From NCBI GenBank assembly GCA_023408075.1, contig JAEYKW010000015.1, forward strand, positions 1-64,000: a stretch of DNA of 64,000 nt, in the 5' to 3' direction. This stretch comes from Bacillota bacterium (lineage in GTDB: Bacteria; Bacillota; Clostridia; Christensenellales; SZUA-584). The notes beneath the pieces are model-generated. The model ran no database searches. It had not been told where the DNA came from and saw only the letters and a list, made by a program, of their open reading frames with translations. Position numbers and translations under genes: made by a program. Below, piece after piece: positions 26,302 through 34,115 of the stretch. Every line of letters starts with the position of its first letter. Within the stretch, counting starts at the first letter, position 1.

Positions 26302-27330
26302 TCAGGGGGCCATTTCATTGAATCTTTTCAAAATTGCCGTCTGAGACGCGGTGCCCGTTGTGCCGATCTGCTGAATCGTGATGCTCGCGGCCAGGTTGGC
26401 GATGAACGCCGCTTCCTCTGCCGAAGCTCCTCTGCACAGCGCGCACACAATGCCGGCTGTGGCCGAATCCCCCGCGCCGCAGATATCGATCGGCCCGTCC
26501 ACTTTGACCGTGGGCACCTTTGTCGCTTCGCGGCCCTTTACGGCGATGATGCCGTTTTCGCCCCATGTGACGAAAACCTGTCTGCCCGTTCTTTTCGCCA
26601 TAGAAACCGCGCACTTTTTCACCAGCGCTTCGTCCGCCGTCCCTTGCCATTCGGGATATATCGCGCCAACCGCCTCGATGTGGTTGCACTTGACAATCAC
26701 ATTCCTGTAATGCGCCGTATGGGCGCGTGAATCCGCATAGATAATGAGTTCCGGCCGGGAACTGCCCAGCTGCGCAAGCACATCGCGCACGCGTACGGTG
26801 ACCGTCCCGGTATTTTCCTCGATGACCTGATCCAGCGCAATCACGGCGTCCACTTTCCCGCACACGCCACGAAGGTGCTCAATGACAATATTCTCAATCG
26901 ACGCGGGCGTGACTTTCCGGTTCCGTATGTCCAGCCTGTGCGTCTCCTCAGGGAACGGCTGTTTCATAAAAAGCGGCTTGATATACGCCGGCGTAAAAAC
27001 GTCGCCGGTTTGGTGCAGATAGTCGGTGCTCACGCCCGAGGCCTTGAGCCCCTGTATCAGTTCATACCCTTCGCCGTCGTCCCCGGCAAACCCCACCGCG
27101 TAAATCTCGCCGACGCCGAGCGCCGCCAGATTGTTGGTCACCGTGCCCGCCGCGCCCGGCGCGAGCCTTTTTCCGGTCACCTGATAAGCGGTCAGCCCGG
27201 TCTCGAGCGACGGCTCATCCAATTCGCGGTCTATCAGCAGCCATTTGTCGAGAAAAAAGTCGCCGATCACTGCAATCTTAATCTGAGAAAACCCGTCGAG
27301 CAGTTCTCTTAATCTGGCCTCGTCCATCAT
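26302..27330 (-). CDS. PfkB family kinase similar to heptose 7-phosphate kinase (HldE/RfaE N-domain)
   Basis: A 342-residue ribokinase-fold kinase. It opens IAVIGDFFLDKWLLIDRELDEPS, close to the start of HldE/RfaE heptose kinases, and ends with the PfkB signature DICGAGDSATAGIVCAL containing the catalytic aspartate. It lacks the nucleotidyltransferase domain of full HldE. It would phosphorylate a sugar or sugar phosphate, plausibly a heptose because a GmhA-like isomerase and an HAD phosphatase are in the same operon. I chose the ATG at 27330, with AAGGG eight bases upstream, over the GTG at 27339. The substrate is inferred, not shown. Confidence 0.8.
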   Translation of the reverse strand: MMDEARLRELLDGFSQIKIAVIGDFFLDKWLLIDRELDEPSLETGLTAYQVTGKRLAPGAAGTVTNNLAALGVGEIYAVGFAGDDGEGYELIQGLKASGVSTDYLHQTGDVFTPAYIKPLFMKQPFPEETHRLDIRNRKVTPASIENIVIEHLRGVCGKVDAVIALDQVIEENTGTVTVRVRDVLAQLGSSRPELIIYADSRAHTAHYRNVIVKCNHIEAVGAIYPEWQGTADEALVKKCAVSMAKRTGRQVFVTWGENGIIAVKGREATKVPTVKVDGPIDICGAGDSATAGIVCALCRGASAEEAAFIANLAASITIQQIGTTGTASQTAILKRFNEMAP

Positions 27331-27341
27331 CGTCTTCACCC

Positions 27342-28307
27342 TTATATTCTGGCGAAAAGCTCACGGTACAGCGCGCTCACGGTATCCCTGTGATGCCCCT
27401 GCACATAATAGCTTTCTCCTCCGTCCGCAACTGTCCGTGACATGATCGTTTTCCATGGGCGAAAATAATACCTCGGGTCGCTCTTCTGCGGCGTCTCGTG
27501 CACATCCTGCCCCTCAAGCGGCAACAGATCGAAAACGGCCGTTGTGAAATGCGCGATCTGCTCTGCGCGCTGATGCGCGACATTGCGCGCCATCGACAGG
27601 CATTTGAGATAAACCTCCGGCCCGATCACAGCCGACCCAAAGTTCAGGAACACGCCGCCCTCCAGATTCATCACGGATTGCGCGTATATCAGAAAGTCCG
27701 TATACGTCGTCTGTCCCAATGCCGCGCCGTCGCAGTTCGGGTGCTCGTGTATGATGTCGCAGCCGATGCCCACATGCACGGTGACGGGAACCTGATGCGC
27801 CTCGCCTGCCGCCAGCAGGCTGATGTTCCTGTGAGGGAACGCCTGTCTGTTGATCATGCGCCCCACCGACTCGCCAAGGCCAAGCTGCTCAGCCGCCCCC
27901 TGCACGGCGGCATCGTTGATACCGCCCGTCTCATTCCAAAGGCCAAACTGGCCTTCGCTGATATATTTGGCCACGCTTTCGGTTGTCGCACCGATCAATG
28001 CGAGCTCATAATCGTGTATCGCACCCGCACCGTTGAGCGCAAAGTGCGTGATGAGGCCCTTTTCCATGAGCCTGATAAGCAGAGGCGCCGCGCCCGCCCG
28101 AATCACATGCGCGCCCAGCATCATGATGACCGATGCGCCTTTTTCGCGGGCTTTAATGATCCTGTCCGCCAGAATGCGACATGTCGGGTGCTCAAAACCG
28201 GGCAGTTCCGCATCAGGGTCCAGCATCACCGAAAGGTTTATATCGTGCACGCGCTCACTGAGCGGCTTTAAAATCAACTGACTCCTGTCAAACTGTTTAA
28301 AAGGCAT
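27342..28307 (-). CDS. Conserved protein with deoxyhypusine-synthase-like fold
   Basis: A 321-residue protein whose segments align in order with the deoxyhypusine synthase fold: GAHVIRAGAAPLLIRLMEKG, ITHFALNGAGAIHDYE, GQFGLWNETGGIND, HQVPVTVHVGIGCDIIHEHP and GGVFLNFGSAVIGPEVYLK. The active-site lysine region of true deoxyhypusine synthase is not recognisable, and bacteria have no hypusine, so a different NAD-dependent reaction is likely. GAGGAG eight bases before the ATG at 28307 fixes the start. It is packed between an HAD phosphatase and an HldE-like kinase in a sugar operon, so a sugar-related function is inferred. The fold assignment rests on remembered motifs, not a search. Confidence 0.6.
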   Translation of the reverse strand: MPFKQFDRSQLILKPLSERVHDINLSVMLDPDAELPGFEHPTCRILADRIIKAREKGASVIMMLGAHVIRAGAAPLLIRLMEKGLITHFALNGAGAIHDYELALIGATTESVAKYISEGQFGLWNETGGINDAAVQGAAEQLGLGESVGRMINRQAFPHRNISLLAAGEAHQVPVTVHVGIGCDIIHEHPNCDGAALGQTTYTDFLIYAQSVMNLEGGVFLNFGSAVIGPEVYLKCLSMARNVAHQRAEQIAHFTTAVFDLLPLEGQDVHETPQKSDPRYYFRPWKTIMSRTVADGGESYYVQGHHRDTVSALYRELFARI

Positions 28308-28312
28308 TGTTT

Positions 28313-29140
28313 TCACTCCTCGGGAAATAAGCTGCTGAACAACTTTTCGGGATCGCCGTAGTCGGGTATGATGATGTCCGCACCCGCCTGCATGAGCCGG
28401 TTTCTCTTCCACGCGTCTATGCCGCTGCGCGTTGACTCGTTGGACGCCACGCCGCAGGCATACCCGCCCGCTTCCTTCACGTTCTCAATCTCCACATAGC
28501 CGTCGCCGAACCCGAGAAGCTCGCTGCCGCTCAAATGGTTGTTCTTAATAATATTGTTCACAACCATCTTTTTTGAAAACACCTTATAGTCCTGCTGCGC
28601 GCCGTATATGCCGCCGTTGCAGTACGGCGTGACGCCGAGCAGCCGGGCTTCGTTGAACACATACTCTTCGTCGGTGCCGCTCGCGATATAAACGGTCACA
28701 CCCCTCTCCCGCAGGCCGCTTAAGAGCTCAAACGATCCGGGTACGACCATCTCTTCCGGTTTGATGCTTCCGTTTTGCAACCCGTCGAGCCGGTGCTGAA
28801 TTCTCTTAAGCAGTCTCGCGTGGTATTCATCCTTATACGCCTGCGGATCGAGCGGCTTTCCGCCGCGCGCCGTGATTTCCTCGGCGAGCTTGATGCACTG
28901 GTATATCGTTTGTTTGCCGGTCAGGAAATCGACAAAATCGTTGACGCAGCTTTCAATCTCTTCGACGCTCCCCGCATTCTGAGTTTCCTGCAAAACCTCG
29001 CAGAAGTATGGCTTCATAATCTGCTGCCATCCCTCGCGCACAAGGCTGATCGTACCGTCAAAATCCAGCAGCGCCGATTTGAATCGGGTGCCGCGCGGCA
29101 ATTCCCTGAATATCTCTATGCTCCACTCTGCTGCCTTCAA
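28313..29140 (-). CDS. HAD family hydrolase (phosphatase)
   Basis: A 275-residue haloacid dehalogenase-type phosphatase. Motif I is LLDFDGTISLV with the nucleophilic aspartate near residue 26; motif II is YIASGT; a lysine follows in QDYKVFSKK; motif IV is LGFGDGYVEIENVKEAGG. A helical cap lies between motifs I and II, as in phosphoglycolate phosphatases. It probably removes phosphate from a sugar phosphate of this pathway. The start is a TTG at 29140, with AAGGAGAGAG upstream and only two bases after the stop of the isomerase gene, which argues for translational coupling. Confidence 0.83.
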   Translation of the reverse strand: MKAAEWSIEIFRELPRGTRFKSALLDFDGTISLVREGWQQIMKPYFCEVLQETQNAGSVEEIESCVNDFVDFLTGKQTIYQCIKLAEEITARGGKPLDPQAYKDEYHARLLKRIQHRLDGLQNGSIKPEEMVVPGSFELLSGLRERGVTVYIASGTDEEYVFNEARLLGVTPYCNGGIYGAQQDYKVFSKKMVVNNIIKNNHLSGSELLGFGDGYVEIENVKEAGGYACGVASNESTRSGIDAWKRNRLMQAGADIIIPDYGDPEKLFSSLFPEE

Positions 29141-29142
29141 AT

Positions 29143-29721
29143 TTATTCTCTCTCCTTCCGGATGATTTCTCTCAAGCCGACCACGAACGCATGCTCCCAC
29201 AGCATATGGACATCCTCAATTTCCTCCATGCCGTCGGTGGGCGCGATGCAGCCCACATCGCTCAGCGTATACAGCTTGCCGCCGTCGCGGCCGGTAAAGG
29301 ATATGACCGTCATGCCGAGCTTGTGCGCAAACTCCGCCGCGTTCACCACATTGGGCGAGTTGCCGCTGCCGCTGTATGCCACAAGAACATCGCCCGCCGA
29401 ACCGTAGTTTTTGAGCTGCTCCACATAGCACAGGCTGTAATCAAAGTCGTTGGCAAGGCAGGTCAGTATCGGAACGCCATCGCAAAGCGCCATGCATTTG
29501 AACCGTTTTTTCCCTTCAATTGAGAGGCCTTTCACAAAGTCGTTAGCAAAGTGGGAAGCCGTAGCCGCACTGCCGCCGTTTCCTGCGGTAAATACCCATT
29601 TGCCCTCACGCCGCGCGCGAAGCAGCACCTCGGCTGCCCGGTCCAGCTGGTCGAACGGCGAGTTTTTCAGCGTGTCGCATGCCGTACTTGTATAGTCCTT
29701 CAGATGCTTAATCAAATCCAT
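29143..29721 (-). CDS. SIS domain isomerase similar to phosphoheptose isomerase GmhA
   Basis: A 192-residue single-SIS-domain protein. The sugar-phosphate binding motif FTAGNGGSAATASHFANDF near residue 45 and the second loop VAYSGSGNSPNVVNA near 116 are close to those of GmhA, which converts sedoheptulose 7-phosphate to heptose 7-phosphate. The length matches GmhA. A Gram-positive cell has no LPS, so the enzyme may serve a catabolic or surface-heptose pathway. TGAGGTGA precedes the ATG. It lies next to an HAD phosphatase and an HldE-like kinase, the same trio as in heptose activation, though other ketose/aldose phosphates are possible. Confidence 0.82.
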   Translation of the reverse strand: MDLIKHLKDYTSTACDTLKNSPFDQLDRAAEVLLRARREGKWVFTAGNGGSAATASHFANDFVKGLSIEGKKRFKCMALCDGVPILTCLANDFDYSLCYVEQLKNYGSAGDVLVAYSGSGNSPNVVNAAEFAHKLGMTVISFTGRDGGKLYTLSDVGCIAPTDGMEEIEDVHMLWEHAFVVGLREIIRKERE

Positions 29722-29754
29722 TATGTCACCTCAAAAAATATATCTCTGCGTGCT

Positions 29755-31185
29755 TTACCGCAGGGCTTTTTCAATCTCTTCGCGCGACGGCTCAACCGGA
29801 TCGGGCGTGAGGCCCGGAATATACTTGCACGCCTCGTAAAGCGCAGCCGCCGCCTTGCCGTGTACCGCCGCGACATGGTGGATATACGGCCCGTATATGA
29901 ACCGGTGCTCCCACTTGGGCCAGTCGCCGAACTGCGCCCACAGGTAGGTGCCCACATTCGCGGGGCCGTCCGTGCCCTTGCATTCGCCCATGAGCAGGTT
30001 GTAATTGCCGCCGATGCCGTCCATTTTGCAGACCGTGATGTCGCCGCCTTTCAGCTCCCATCTGCCGGCTGCGGGGCACTTGCCGCCAAATTGCTCCTCC
30101 ACCATCGCATGCTCCGGGTCCTTCGCGAGCGAATAGGGGAAGTTGCCGCAATGCCAGAGCAGCTCCGCATTCGGGTTGTCAGGGTGGCGCACCGTCAGGT
30201 CCGCGAGAAACGCGGGCGTATGGCCGCGCAGCGCCGCCTGCAGCATCGATATGCTTGCCGCGCCCATCACATCCGTTTCACAGGCCACCGGCAGCCCCTC
30301 ATCGGTCAGTTCGCCGTTCACGAAGCACGGGTAAACGCCCAATGCCCGCTGCAGCGCGTCCCAGCACTGTATGCCGAGCGCCGAAAGCTGTTCGGCATCC
30401 GCCCAGCGCCTGATGACCAGCTTGAGTGCCGCGAGGCTTTTCAAGGCATCCTCGCCGACAGTGATCTTTCTGTATTTTTTCTTATACCCTTCCACAATGC
30501 CGAGGTACTCCGGATCGTTCGCCTTAATCACCGCGAGCACGTCGTGCTCGATGGTGGACAGCGATATCGGAACCACCTCAATGCCGAATTTTTCGAGTAT
30601 CTCGCTCTCGTTGTACATCACAGACCAGAAAGCGCCCGGCCGCGTGTCGATCTGCCCGATTCTGAGGCGGCTGAAGGTTTTAACGACCGAGGCCACGGAT
30701 AAAAAGTTCCTGTACCCCCTGTCGAGCGTGTCGCTGTCGGTGGAGCTGTTTGTGACGTAGGTAAACGGCACGCCGAGCCGCGAGACCACCTTGCTTGTCG
30801 CAAAGAGGCCGCACTGGGTATCGCGCATGCGGATGCCGTCCGGAAGCCAGACGTCGTCCTGCGGCCCCCACAGCAGCAGCGGTTTGTTCACCTTTTTCGC
30901 AACCTTGGCCACCGCGTCTTCCGTGCCGAAGTTGCAGTGCGGCGCGAACACCGCGTCCACCTTCTCCTGAATGAACCGGTCGGCAACCTTATCCGCGTCC
31001 AGTCCTTCGTATATCAGGCCTTCCTCGTTGAGGAAATCCAGATTCACGAGCTCTGCATCGTATGTTCTGACCTTCTCTTCGACCAGACGCTTATACTTGC
31101 CGGCCTCCTCCTTGGAAAACACCTTTCTGCGCGTGGGAAGAAAGCCGATCTTCAATTTGTACCGTTGTTTGTATTCCTCCAGCAT
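29755..31185 (-). CDS. L-fucose/L-arabinose isomerase-like protein
   Basis: A 476-residue protein of the fucose/arabinose isomerase superfamily. It starts KLKIGFLPTRRKVF, has CGLFATSKVVSRLGVPFTYV near residue 130, and the metal-binding region LPVACETDVMGAASISMLQ near 300 with a conserved glutamate; a late HHVAAVHGK segment would supply histidine ligands. Such enzymes convert an aldose to a ketose with Mn2+. AGGAGG upstream supports the ATG. In the operon it precedes a PfkB kinase and a class II aldolase, giving the classical order isomerase, kinase, aldolase for breaking down a sugar. The exact sugar is unknown. Confidence 0.82.
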   Translation of the reverse strand: MLEEYKQRYKLKIGFLPTRRKVFSKEEAGKYKRLVEEKVRTYDAELVNLDFLNEEGLIYEGLDADKVADRFIQEKVDAVFAPHCNFGTEDAVAKVAKKVNKPLLLWGPQDDVWLPDGIRMRDTQCGLFATSKVVSRLGVPFTYVTNSSTDSDTLDRGYRNFLSVASVVKTFSRLRIGQIDTRPGAFWSVMYNESEILEKFGIEVVPISLSTIEHDVLAVIKANDPEYLGIVEGYKKKYRKITVGEDALKSLAALKLVIRRWADAEQLSALGIQCWDALQRALGVYPCFVNGELTDEGLPVACETDVMGAASISMLQAALRGHTPAFLADLTVRHPDNPNAELLWHCGNFPYSLAKDPEHAMVEEQFGGKCPAAGRWELKGGDITVCKMDGIGGNYNLLMGECKGTDGPANVGTYLWAQFGDWPKWEHRFIYGPYIHHVAAVHGKAAAALYEACKYIPGLTPDPVEPSREEIEKALR

Positions 31186-31218
31186 AGTCGCCTCCTGTAA
31201 AATATATAGTTGCCCGTA

Positions 31219-32232
31219 TTATAAAAAGTCGTGTTGGTTCATCAGCACCTTCAGCATCGCATCGACATTCTCCGCCGGCACATCGCGCGTGACCGCATGG
31301 GACGGTGCAACGATATATCCGCCGTCCTTCGAAAGCACCCGGGCTTTGTATGCCGTCTCCTCCATCACGTCATGCACCGTTCCGAAGGGCAGCGTCTTTT
31401 GCAGGCTGAGCCCGCCGAAAAAGGTGATGTCTTTGCCGTACTCGCGTTTGAGCTCGTAAATGTCGAAAACCTCGGGTTGGAACGGGTCGTAAATATCGAC
31501 GCCGATCTCAATCAGATCCGGCAATATCTCCTGAATATCCCCGCAGGTATGAATATAGACGTACTTGCCCATCCCTTTGGCTTTCCGGTATATCTCTTTC
31601 ATTCTCGGCTTGATATACGTACGCCAGAGCTTCGGGCCCATGATTAAACCGTGCTGCTGGCCCCAGTCGTCGCCGTAATGCACACAGTCAATACCGTCAT
31701 ACGGCGCAATGCCGTCAAGCAGATCTAAAAAGTACTCCGTGATTCTGTCCAGCAGTCTGCCGACCGTATTGGGCTTAAGTATCATGTCGCTCATCAGGTC
31801 TTCCATGCCATAAAGCATCCACGCCCGCTCAAACAGGCCGTGGGCGAACTTTGCGATGGTGAATCTGTCCCGATACCTTTCCAGCAGCGTTTCCGCATTT
31901 CCGTACCGCACAAGCGCCTTGGCATCCGGAAAAGCGAACGTTCCCACATTGTCGGCGGAAACCAGGTATTCATCCACCACGCCGAGCTCCCTGTCCATCG
32001 TGCGGTTCCAAACCACCCCGAATTCATCCATGAAATAATCGGGCTTCATCTGCCGTTTGGGCGGCCTGAAGTCGATATATGCAAGATGGTTTCCAATTCT
32101 GTCCTCGAACGATTCATCACCGTAATATACGGCCATTTTTTCCCGCTCATCGGGCGTAAACTGCACGTGGTAAGGCACGCACGCCGACTTCTGATGTGTA
32201 ATGGTTCTGATCACGCGTTCTTTACAGTTCAT
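31219..32232 (-). CDS. URO-D family protein in sugar operon
   Basis: A 337-residue member of the uroporphyrinogen decarboxylase/MtaA superfamily. It starts MNCKERVIRTITHQKS, has the metal-like motif YIHTCGDIQEILPDLIEIGVD (key residues His and Cys near residue 225), and ends with GGYIVAPSHAVTRDVPAEN, a family hallmark. A GGCGGAG site supports the ATG. No corrinoid protein or heme gene is nearby; it is embedded between a FucI-like isomerase and a PfkB kinase. This repeats the link between URO-D proteins and sugar isomerases seen at 14.9-17.3 kb, so a role in sugar breakdown or demethylation of a methylated sugar is possible but unproven. Confidence 0.8.
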   Translation of the reverse strand: MNCKERVIRTITHQKSACVPYHVQFTPDEREKMAVYYGDESFEDRIGNHLAYIDFRPPKRQMKPDYFMDEFGVVWNRTMDRELGVVDEYLVSADNVGTFAFPDAKALVRYGNAETLLERYRDRFTIAKFAHGLFERAWMLYGMEDLMSDMILKPNTVGRLLDRITEYFLDLLDGIAPYDGIDCVHYGDDWGQQHGLIMGPKLWRTYIKPRMKEIYRKAKGMGKYVYIHTCGDIQEILPDLIEIGVDIYDPFQPEVFDIYELKREYGKDITFFGGLSLQKTLPFGTVHDVMEETAYKARVLSKDGGYIVAPSHAVTRDVPAENVDAMLKVLMNQHDFL

Positions 32233-32270
32233 AGCACTCCGCCCTGTTTATTCTTTTTTACCGGCCGGTT

Positions 32271-33233
32271 TCAGGCCTGACTTCTTGGGGTGTTTTTAAT
32301 GAATTCGCGTATGGCCTCCATGCTCATATCCGGCGAGGTAGCCCCGAGCCGCCGGACGGAGAATCCCGCGACCGCATTGGCGAATTCAGCGCATTCTTCG
32401 AGCTCCCAGCCGCTGGACACCCCAGTTAAGAACCCGGCGACAAAATTGTCCCCGGCGCCGGTGGTATCCACCGCCGTTGTTTTGAACGACGGTACGCGGC
32501 GGCCCTTGCCGCGCGATTTTATGAAGCATCCGTCCTCGCCCATTTTGATGACGACTGTGATATCGCCGTCAGCTTCCCTGACAATCGCATCCGCGATGCG
32601 CTCGGGCTCGGATTCTCCCGTGAGGTATTTCCCCTCCGCGAAGCTTGGAATGAAGTAATCGAGATACTTAAGGCTCGGCTTGATGCCGTCAAAGCCCGTG
32701 CCGTAGCTGTCGTGCGTCGCATCGGCGCTCGTTGTCGCCCCGTTTTCCTTCGCCATTTTAAACAGCTCGAGCGCGCCCTGCCTATCCATTTTGGGATGGG
32801 CAAAAAAGCTGCCGAGGTTGACGTGGCGCGCCTGCCTGACAGCGGCGGGATCGATATCCTCGAGCGCCAGCTCGCGGATGCTGCCGGGCAGAAACAGGAA
32901 GCTCCGGTCTCCCTTCCTGTTGATCAGCACCACGCTGATCGCCGTCTGCAGGCTCGGGTCCAGCTTCACATACCGCATATTAACGCCACTTTGTTCAACT
33001 ATTTTATAAACTACGTGCCCAAAAGCATCGTCACCGATCTTTGTGGCCAGTGCCGTTTTTTTGCCGAGACGCGCCATCACCTGCGATACGTTGGCAGCGT
33101 CGCCGCCCGGAAGCACAGGGACCGCATCGAGCTTGATCGAATCCACCGAGAAATCGACGGCATCATATGGTATTTTGAGCGGCATGTCTGTGCATAGTAT
33201 CCCCACGTTCAGCACATCAATCGTCTTCGCCAT
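32271..33233 (-). CDS. PfkB family carbohydrate kinase
   Basis: A 320-residue ribokinase-type kinase. The N-terminal GG switch is PVLPGGDAANVSQVMARLG near residue 40, and the C-terminal signature AVDTTGAGDNFVAGFLTG near residue 254 contains the catalytic aspartate. It would transfer phosphate from ATP to a ketose or sugar phosphate. I chose the ATG at 33233; a GTG two codons earlier overlaps the stop codon of the aldolase gene. The direct coupling with a class II aldolase suggests it makes the ketose phosphate that the aldolase cleaves. The specificity cannot be read from the sequence. Confidence 0.88.
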   Translation of the reverse strand: MAKTIDVLNVGILCTDMPLKIPYDAVDFSVDSIKLDAVPVLPGGDAANVSQVMARLGKKTALATKIGDDAFGHVVYKIVEQSGVNMRYVKLDPSLQTAISVVLINRKGDRSFLFLPGSIRELALEDIDPAAVRQARHVNLGSFFAHPKMDRQGALELFKMAKENGATTSADATHDSYGTGFDGIKPSLKYLDYFIPSFAEGKYLTGESEPERIADAIVREADGDITVVIKMGEDGCFIKSRGKGRRVPSFKTTAVDTTGAGDNFVAGFLTGVSSGWELEECAEFANAVAGFSVRRLGATSPDMSMEAIREFIKNTPRSQA

Positions 33234-33235
33234 TT

Positions 33236-34081
33236 TCACTCAGCCTTTCCGCAGCTCCCGAATATCTCCATCTTACGGATCGTTTCTTTTTTCACCGCAT
33301 CAGCCATCATCACACACTGACGGATATAGCTCACTTTCGTGTCAGCGGCGTTGCTGCGTATGGAATCCATCGCCGCCAGCGTCAGGTCCGTGTGGATATT
33401 GATCTTCGTAATGCCGTCCACAATCGTGTTTTTAAAATCCTGATCCGTGAGGCCCGACCCGCCGTGCAGCACAAGCGGCTGGCTCACAGCAGCCTTAATC
33501 TCTTTGAGGCGCTCCAGATTGAGCTTCGGGGTTTCCTTATAAACGCCATGCACCGTGCCGATCGACACCGCGAGCGCGTCAATGCCCGTCTGCTCCGCAA
33601 AATACTTGGCTTCCTTCACATCCGTATAGATATGGTCGTCGCTTTCATAAAGGTCGCCGAGCCCGGACACATGCCCCAGCTCCGCCTCCACCGATACATC
33701 GAACACACGGCAGAGCTCCATAACCTTTTTTGTGACCGCAATGTTGTCTTCGAGCGTTTTGTCCGACGCGTCGATCATCACCGAGGTGAAGCCGCAGTGC
33801 ACAGCCCGCAGTATCAGATCGAACTTCACGGCGTGATCCAGATGCACGGCAACCGGAACGGTGGCCCGTTGCGCCATATCGATGATTGTTTTTGCGAAGC
33901 TTTCCATCGGCGCCAAATCCTCGAAAGCCTCTCCATACGCGATGATGATTGGTGATCGCGTCTCCTCGGCAGCATCCAGCACGCCTTTGAGCATCTCGAT
34001 ATTGAAGATGTCGAAATTACCCACTGCGTACTTTTGCTGTCCGGCCTTTTGCAGCATCGTACTTAAATTACACAGTGCCAT
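33236..34081 (-). CDS. Class II fructose-bisphosphate-type aldolase
   Basis: A 281-residue zinc-dependent aldolase of the FbaA/GatY/KbaY/IolJ family. The zinc and catalytic residues are in VAVHLDHAVKFD (near 80), VEAELGHVSG (near 133), VHGVYKETPKL (near 180) and LVLHGGSGL (near 208). It splits a ketose (bis)phosphate into dihydroxyacetone phosphate and an aldehyde. An AGGA site precedes the ATG. It is the first enzyme gene after the ROK regulator and is coupled to a PfkB kinase. Family members differ in substrate: fructose, tagatose or deoxyketo-acid phosphates; the operon suggests a longer or modified sugar. Confidence 0.9.
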   Translation of the reverse strand: MALCNLSTMLQKAGQQKYAVGNFDIFNIEMLKGVLDAAEETRSPIIIAYGEAFEDLAPMESFAKTIIDMAQRATVPVAVHLDHAVKFDLILRAVHCGFTSVMIDASDKTLEDNIAVTKKVMELCRVFDVSVEAELGHVSGLGDLYESDDHIYTDVKEAKYFAEQTGIDALAVSIGTVHGVYKETPKLNLERLKEIKAAVSQPLVLHGGSGLTDQDFKNTIVDGITKINIHTDLTLAAMDSIRSNAADTKVSYIRQCVMMADAVKKETIRKMEIFGSCGKAE

Positions 34082-34115
34082 AGTCGTTTATCCTGTTCTT
34101 TAATATTTAACCCGC

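Noticed and set aside
29143..29721. LPS heptose biosynthesis as explanation for the GmhA/HldE-like genes
   Set aside because: No other LPS genes or outer-membrane features are present, and the neighbours are catabolic; kept only as a note on enzyme type.
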